Part shown: positions 4,521-7,526 of the stretch, one piece after another | How positions within the stretch are numbered: position 1 is the first letter of the stretch | How the letters are laid out: the number at the start of each line of letters is the position of its first letter | From: CAZVFH01 sp964626415 | GTDB taxonomy: Bacteria; Patescibacteriota; UBA1384; XYA2-FULL-43-10; CAINNR01 | Assembly (NCBI GenBank): GCA_964626415.1 | Contig: CAZVFH010000041.1 | Location: forward strand, 1-7,526 | Direction of reading: 5' to 3' | Length of the DNA: 7,526 nucleotides | Program-made: the position numbers and the translations under genes | The notes under the pieces: generated by a model | What the model was told of the DNA's origin: nothing | Database searches by the model: none | Seen by the model: the letters and a program-made list of their open reading frames with translations, nothing else

Positions 4521-5519
4521 TTATTTTCTTAGCAATATCTTTATTATTCGATCTAATCCAGCATAATCTTTAATAAGTTCAATTTTTGAGTCTCTGAATA
4601 TCAATTTTGCAAATTTTTGCAACTTTTTGGCATTTCTCGGATCAACTTCAGTCAGAATTAGCCCATTTTTGTTGATACGATTTTGCGTTTGATCGAGGAA
4701 TTTTTTTATTATTTTTGTTCCATTATCACTGGCAAAAATTGCATTTTGTGGCTCATATAATAAATCCGAACTCCTTAATTTTGATTTTTGATTTTTGATT
4801 TTTGATTTATTTTCTGGAACATACGGAAGATTGGCAACAATTACATCAAACTTTCTTGGCAGATTTTTATTGGCAAAAAGGTCAGATTTGTAAAATTTTA
4901 TTTTGTCGGCAACTTGGTGAAATTTGGCATTTTTTTTGGCGATTTTTAGTGCTTTTTCTGAAATGTCAGAAGCATAAAAGTTCAAAGACGGAAGATTTAA
5001 ATTTAAAGCTTTTGCAATTGAAATAATAATATTCCCCGAACCAGTTCCAATATCAATAATTTTTAATTGTTTTTGTTCAGGGAATTTTCCCGCTCGAGCA
5101 GGAAAATTCCCTGCTAATTCTTCGTTAATTTGAGCATTTTTTAATGGACTTTTGATTCCATCAACTTGATAAACCTTCAACTTTATAAACTTTATAACTT
5201 CTTCAACCAGCATTTCCGTTTCTGGACGGGGGATAAGAACATCAGGCGTAACAAAAAAATCGAGTCCAAAAAATTCTTTATGACCTGTAATATAGGCGAT
5301 TGGTATGTGAGATTTGCGTCGATCGACGCAAATCCCATAAACTTTTTTTTGATCTTTTGATAGTTCGTATTTAGGATGTGCCAACAAAAACTCGCGCGAT
5401 TTTCCTGTCACAAATTCCAAAATGATCTCGGCATCAATTTCCGCCGAGTTGATATCAGAATCTTTTAATATCGCAATTTGTTGTTTTAGGAACGAAAGTA
5501 TTGACTTTTTTTTCAGCAT
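4521..5519 (-). CDS. prmC: Peptide chain release factor N5-glutamine methyltransferase
   Basis: PrmC methylates the glutamine of the GGQ motif in release factors, using S-adenosylmethionine, and so improves termination; its substrate RF1 is encoded just upstream. The 332-residue product has a helical N-terminal domain (1-75), then IPIAYITGHKEFFG and IPRPETEMLVEE, SAM motif I IIDIGTGSGN (154-163), and the active-site motif as NLPY (230-233) instead of the usual NPPY. ATG 5519 is chosen because the conserved N-terminus begins there; the longer open frame to 5729 only runs antisense to the small + strand gene. Residues about 113-150, between the PRPETE helix and motif I, are extra compared with the family, and residues 238-251 are lengthened. 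Both are encoded by repeats. No clear Shine-Dalgarno is present. Confidence 0.96.
   Translation of the reverse strand: MLKKKSILSFLKQQIAILKDSDINSAEIDAEIILEFVTGKSREFLLAHPKYELSKDQKKVYGICVDRRKSHIPIAYITGHKEFFGLDFFVTPDVLIPRPETEMLVEEVIKFIKLKVYQVDGIKSPLKNAQINEELAGNFPARAGKFPEQKQLKIIDIGTGSGNIIISIAKALNLNLPSLNFYASDISEKALKIAKKNAKFHQVADKIKFYKSDLFANKNLPRKFDVIVANLPYVPENKSKIKNQKSKLRSSDLLYEPQNAIFASDNGTKIIKKFLDQTQNRINKNGLILTEVDPRNAKKLQKFAKLIFRDSKIELIKDYAGLDRIIKILLRK
4779..4806. repeat. Four perfect copies of a 7-mer in prmC
   Basis: TTTTGAT is repeated four times without error (ATCAAAA on the coding strand). It encodes the Lys/Ser/Asn/Gln-rich KSKIKNQKSK just after the NLPY motif, a loop that looks about seven residues longer than in E. 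coli PrmC. Because the unit is 7 bases, each copy shifts the frame, and only sets of three keep it. Confidence 0.9.
5078..5113. repeat. 36-nt near-perfect palindromic element inside prmC
   Basis: CAGGGAATTTTCC (5078-5090) pairs with GGAAAATTCCCTG (5101-5113). Between them GCTCGAGC (5092-5099) is itself palindromic, so 17 of 18 base pairs match across the centre. In prmC it encodes AGNFPARAGKFPE within the extra segment before SAM motif I. An inserted palindromic element, in the manner of Rickettsia palindromic elements, would explain both the DNA symmetry and the additional residues. Confidence 0.85.
5180..5197. repeat. Tandem 9-mer ACTTTATAA in prmC
   Basis: Two perfect adjacent copies of ACTTTATAA, with a third, diverged ACTTGATAA at 5164-5172. 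They encode FIKLKVYQ at the start of the extra prmC segment. A 9-base unit preserves the frame. Confidence 0.65.
5311..5334. repeat. 24-nt perfect palindrome in prmC
   Basis: GATTTGCGTCGA is followed at once by its reverse complement TCGACGCAAATC, giving 12 of 12 paired bases with no loop. It codes for ICVDRRKS, in the region just before the conserved IPIAYITG. A random perfect palindrome of this length is expected well under once in a window of this size. Confidence 0.9.
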
Positions 5520-5529
5520 TTGATATTGT
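5501..5529 (+). promoter_or_regulatory. Promoter of the 88-aa gene
   Basis: TTGACT (5501-5506) and TATTGT (5524-5529) are separated by exactly 17 bases, matching a sigma-70-type promoter at 5 of 6 and 4 of 6 positions. It sits inside the start of prmC on the opposite strand, with transcription expected to begin near 5536, about 20 bases before the ATG. Confidence 0.6.
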
Positions 5530-5539
5530 AAATTTACAA
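5526..5539. promoter_or_regulatory. Operator-like 14-bp palindrome between divergent genes
   Basis: TTGTAAATTTACAA is a perfect palindrome that overlaps the -10 box and expected start point of the 88-aa gene and lies seven bases before the prmC start codon. A dimeric repressor bound here could control the small gene and perhaps prmC. It could also be chance in AT-rich DNA. Confidence 0.45.
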
Positions 5540-5544
5540 CTCTC

Positions 5545-5552
5545 AAAGGAGG
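5545..5552 (+). promoter_or_regulatory. Shine-Dalgarno of the 88-aa gene
   Basis: AAAGGAGG six bases before ATG 5559. It is the main evidence that this short + strand frame is translated and that translation does not start at the later ATG 5584. Confidence 0.85.
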
Positions 5553-5558
5553 ACTGCG

Positions 5559-5825
5559 ATGAGAAAAAGAGTCGTCGGGATTATGAGTTATTCGGCAGAA
5601 AATGATTTGTTTGGAATTCGATTTGATGAGAATACGAATGAATGGATTTGTGTTAATACGATTTTGGGCAATTTGATGTGTAGTATTTATTGCGCTTTGC
5701 TTGGCAAAAAAGTTGAGATGAAATACCATCTTCCAGGCAATGTCATTATTGGTCGTGATGGCGTAGCCATTGAACTGAAAGTCGTGCCAGATGAAATGCC
5801 GAATTGTTACGAGACAATCGAGTAA
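5559..5825 (+). CDS. Unrecognised small protein (88 aa), antisense between prfA and prmC
   Basis: I do not recognise this protein. It is 88 residues, probably beta-rich and soluble, with three cysteines (two at WICVN and MCSIYCALLG, one near the end at NCYETIE) and a hydrophobic centre NTILGNLMCSIYCALLGKKV (about 33-52). The second half, GNVIIGRDGVAIELKVVPDEMP, reads like a compact beta domain. The start at 5559 is set by an excellent AAAGGAGG six bases upstream. A sigma-70-like promoter, an operator-like palindrome and a terminator give it a complete transcription unit of its own. It is oriented against the flanking prmC and prfA, so it interrupts an ancestral pair and its transcript is antisense to any prfA-prmC read-through RNA. 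Whether it acts as a protein, as antisense control, or both cannot be told from sequence. Confidence 0.8.
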   Translation: MRKRVVGIMSYSAENDLFGIRFDENTNEWICVNTILGNLMCSIYCALLGKKVEMKYHLPGNVIIGRDGVAIELKVVPDEMPNCYETIE

Positions 5826-5840
5826 ATAGGGAACCAGATT

Positions 5841-5863
5841 CTGCCACTTCGGCAGTTTTTTTT
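5841..5863 (+). terminator. Rho-independent terminator after the 88-aa gene
   Basis: CTGCC-ACTTC-GGCAG forms a 5-bp GC-rich hairpin followed by eight T. There is no T run on the other strand, so it works only in the + direction. Its T run overlaps the prfA stop codon. Confidence 0.8.
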
Positions 5864-6920
5864 ATTCCGCCAGTTTTCGTTTCTGGTCTTCGGAAATTAG
5901 AGTGGAAATTATTGGCTCCAAATCGCCACCTAAAATTTTTGGCAAGTTGTGCCAACTTTGGTTTATTCGATGATCGGTCAGCCGATCTTGCGGAAAATTG
6001 TAAGTTCTAATTTTTTCTGATCTATCGCCCGAGCCGATTTGCAAGCGGCGGGCATCGCCTTCAATTTTATCCTGTTTCTCTTTTTCATCGGCTAAAATTC
6101 GCGAACGCAAAATTGAAAATGCCTTGGCTTTGTTTTTAAGTTGTGATTTTTCATCTTGGCAAGTAACAACCAGTCCAGTTGGCAAATAGGTAATTCGAAC
6201 CGCCGAATCGGTGGTATTAACCGATTGACCGCCGGGACCGGAGGAGCGAAAAACATCAATTCGCAACTCCTCTGATTTTATCTCAACATCATTTTCTTCA
6301 GCTTCCGGCAAAACGGCGACGGTTACCGTCGAGGTGTGAATTCGCCCTGACTTTTCCGTTTCCGGAACTCGTTGGACCCTGTGAACTCCGGATTCGTATT
6401 TCATTATCGAATATACCCTGTTGCCACTGATTTCAAAAGCCAGATATTTTATACCGCCAATTGATGATTTTTGCGACGACAAAATAGTTGTTTGCCAACC
6501 TTCTTTTTCTGCAAATTGAAAATACATTCGATAAATTTCAATGGCAAATAACTCTGACTCATCACCACCGGCCGCCGGACGAATTTCAACGATAACATTT
6601 TTATCGTCGCTTTCGTCTTTTGGCAAAAGCAAAAATTCAAGTTCTTTTTCCAAATCAACTTTTTCTTTTTCCAAATCAAAAAGTTCTGTTTCGGCAATTT
6701 CTAAAAGCTCCTTATCTCCAGAATTAATAATCTCTTTATTTTCAGCGATGTTTTTTTCTAGTTGAAAATAACGGCGAATTTTTTTTACATCATTTTCAAT
6801 TTCTGATTTTTCTTTTGATAATTTCGACATCTTTTCACTATCAGAAAAAATAGCCGGATTGTTAAGTTCCTTTTCGACTTCGTTATATCGATCTAAAATT
6901 TTTTGCAGTTTTTCGTTCAT
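5862..6920 (-). CDS. prfA: Peptide chain release factor 1 (RF1)
   Basis: RF1 recognises UAA and UAG stop codons on the ribosome and triggers release of the finished peptide. The 352-residue product matches the family's usual length. It has a helical, charged N-terminal domain (1-100), the conserved [13 protein letters not shown] (113-125), the recognition motif PxT seen as PET (186-188) in [14 protein letters not shown], and the catalytic GGQ at 230-232 ([18 protein letters not shown]), whose Gln is the target of PrmC, encoded next downstream. ATG 6920 is chosen; a TTG two codons earlier is less likely. No Shine-Dalgarno is seen. A good promoter lies upstream at 6941-6969, partly made from the flanking repeat of the GxxExxY gene. 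Its end meets the terminator of the opposing small gene. Confidence 0.97.
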   Translation of the reverse strand: MNEKLQKILDRYNEVEKELNNPAIFSDSEKMSKLSKEKSEIENDVKKIRRYFQLEKNIAENKEIINSGDKELLEIAETELFDLEKEKVDLEKELEFLLLPKDESDDKNVIVEIRPAAGGDESELFAIEIYRMYFQFAEKEGWQTTILSSQKSSIGGIKYLAFEISGNRVYSIMKYESGVHRVQRVPETEKSGRIHTSTVTVAVLPEAEENDVEIKSEELRIDVFRSSGPGGQSVNTTDSAVRITYLPTGLVVTCQDEKSQLKNKAKAFSILRSRILADEKEKQDKIEGDARRLQIGSGDRSEKIRTYNFPQDRLTDHRINQSWHNLPKILGGDLEPIISTLISEDQKRKLAE

Positions 6921-6940
6921 TTTCAATCAATTATTATTGT

Positions 6941-6969
6941 AGTATAAACTCTCACAGATCTATTGTCAC
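6941..6969 (-). promoter_or_regulatory. Likely prfA promoter built across the left repeat of the GxxExxY unit
   Basis: On the - strand, GTGACA (6964-6969) and TATACT (6941-6946) are 17 bases apart, each matching the sigma-70 consensus at 5 of 6 positions. The spacer is almost exactly the 18-nt inverted repeat, and the -35 lies on the GxxExxY side, so the promoter exists only because of the repeat. Confidence 0.6.
6946..6963 (+). repeat. Left 18-nt inverted repeat of the GxxExxY unit
   Basis: AAACTCTCACAGATCTAT is a perfect reverse complement of 7378-7395. Further CACTGATA and CACAGAT units follow on the inner side (6967-6984), reaching into the stop codon of the GxxExxY gene. Confidence 0.9.
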
Positions 6970-6982
6970 TGATATTCACAGA

Positions 6983-7354
6983 TTACAAGATTAAGCGCTT
7001 AATTTCTACCCCATCATTTTTAAAATAAAATATCAAACCAATTTTTAATTTATAAAATTTTAAATAATTAAGCACTTGAGAAATATCTTTTTTGTATATT
7101 GCGTCTCTTACTTTAAATTCTACAATTATTTTATCATCAATTAGGAAATCCAAGCGATAATTGCCAGCAATTTTATTATTAACAATCAGTTTGCAGTAAC
7201 ATTCTTTCTTAAACTTTATTTCTTCGTCGCGGAGATGATTCTCAAACACTTTTTGATATATTTTTTCTGAAAAACCTTTCCCCGTTTCATTTTGGGTTTT
7301 AAAAACTAGTCCAATTATTTTCTCTGTTAATTTTGATTCTGGATATTTTTCCAT
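6983..7354 (-). CDS. GxxExxY protein, PD-(D/E)XK nuclease-like
   Basis: This 123-residue protein belongs to the GxxExxY family (PDDEXK_3-like), which is common in multiple copies in candidate-phylum and Bacteroidetes genomes and has no settled function. The name-giving motif is G27-F-S-E30-K-I-Y33. A nuclease-fold core is visible as YRLDF (Asp69), IIVEFKV (Glu79 and Lys81) and the helix ISQVLNYLKFY (Gln93), so the D-ExK metal-binding set is intact. The ATG is at 7354; there is no Shine-Dalgarno, and the region before it is repeat DNA. The gene fills nearly all the space between two perfect 18-nt inverted repeats and separates rpmE (which has its own terminator) from prfA, two genes usually found close together. 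This points to an inserted unit. Whether the protein acts on its own repeats is inference. Confidence 0.93.
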   Translation of the reverse strand: MEKYPESKLTEKIIGLVFKTQNETGKGFSEKIYQKVFENHLRDEEIKFKKECYCKLIVNNKIAGNYRLDFLIDDKIIVEFKVRDAIYKKDISQVLNYLKFYKLKIGLIFYFKNDGVEIKRLIL

Positions 7355-7377
7355 ATTATCAGTGATTATCTGTGTTG

Positions 7378-7395
7378 ATAGATCTGTGAGAGTTT
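7378..7395 (-). repeat. Right 18-nt inverted repeat of the GxxExxY unit
   Basis: ATAGATCTGTGAGAGTTT is the exact reverse complement of 6946-6963. Inside it (7357-7376) lie ATCAGTGAT and ATCTGTG, the same subunits as at the left end but in a different order. No clear target-site duplication is visible outside the pair. Confidence 0.9.
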
Positions 7396-7406
7396 TTATT
7401 TCCTAT

Positions 7407-7430
7407 AAAAAATCAGCAAAAGATTGCTGA
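7407..7430 (-). terminator. Rho-independent terminator of rpmE
   Basis: On the - strand TCAGCAA-TCTT-TTGCTGA makes a 7-bp hairpin followed at once by six T. It lies 19 bases after the rpmE stop, so rpmE is transcriptionally separated from the GxxExxY gene and prfA. Confidence 0.85.
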
Positions 7431-7449
7431 CTTTATTATATCAAAATAT

Positions 7450-7526
7450 TTAGCTTTCTTTTTTTGCTTTTTTTTCGGCTTTAAATTTTTCAGCTGCTTC
7501 TTGTCGTTGGCGGAATTTGTCAATTC
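7450..7526 (-). CDS. rpmE: Ribosomal protein L31, C-terminal tail (partial)
   Basis: Only the last 25 codons are in the window; the gene continues beyond its right edge. The tail reads IDKFRQRQEAAEKF and then a Lys/Ala/Glu run ending KKES. The (V/I)xKFRxR start matches the end of L31, where GRVEKFRxRY is typical, with the longer lysine-rich extension often seen in candidate-phylum L31. The position upstream of prfA and prmC on the same strand is the classic rpmE-prfA-prmC order and supports the call. A terminator follows. Confidence 0.7.
   Translation of the reverse strand, partial: IDKFRQRQEAAEKFKAEKKAKKES

Noticed and set aside
5520..5729. 70-residue N-terminal extension of PrmC
   Set aside because: The extension runs antisense through the 88-aa gene and its Shine-Dalgarno, and has no resemblance to PrmC; ATG 5519 gives the normal N-terminus.
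6316..6331. CGACGGT/ACCGTCG inverted repeat in prfA
   Set aside because: Only 7-bp arms, fully explained by codons of the conserved TSTVTVAV segment; no sign of inserted residues.
1..7526. UGA recoding (genetic code 25)
   Set aside because: TGA ends the first gene and the zinc-binding mini-gene in sensible places, and the main genes read normally with the standard code.

Overview
The window looks like a piece of a compact, AT-rich bacterial chromosome, most likely from the Candidate Phyla Radiation (Patescibacteria). This is inferred from four things: very short intergenic gaps and overlapping genes, a GxxExxY gene, a lysine-rich L31 tail, and short tandem and palindromic repeats that reach into essential genes. 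TGA is used as a normal stop (271-273 and 4220-4222), so the recoded UGA=Gly lineages (code 25) are unlikely.

Left part, + strand (1-2717): the C-terminus of a HEPN-like helical protein overlaps a coiled-coil hypothetical gene by ATGA. Eight bases later comes gatB (glutamyl/aspartyl-tRNA amidotransferase subunit B), whose end overlaps a short MscS-type channel gene. This reads as one operon. A repeat-filled gap then leads to a membrane-anchored DegP/HtrA protease (2824-4038), closed by a strong, probably bidirectional terminator.

Right part, mainly - strand (4145-7526): the ancestral block is rpmE (L31, only its tail visible), prfA (release factor 1) and prmC (the methyltransferase that modifies the GGQ glutamine of release factors). 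Three small genes sit in and around it. A GxxExxY gene lies between rpmE and prfA, bounded by perfect 18-nt inverted repeats. An unrecognised 88-aa gene on the opposite strand lies between prfA and prmC, with its own promoter, operator-like palindrome, strong Shine-Dalgarno and terminator. A GC-rich mini-gene for a 78-aa putative zinc-binding protein lies just after prmC.

The most interesting layer is the repeats. (1) The GxxExxY gene plus inverted repeats looks like a small insertion unit, and its left repeat forms the spacer and sits next to the -35 box of the likely prfA promoter. (2) Related CGCAGAT/ATCAGCG-type repeats flank the protease gene in opposite orientations. (3) The prmC reading frame carries a 24-nt perfect palindrome, a 36-nt near-perfect palindrome, four copies of a 7-mer and two of a 9-mer; gatB carries another 7-mer array directly after a 10-bp stem-loop. 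Most of these fall where the protein seems to have extra residues, which suggests small repeats that insert into genes without breaking the frame.
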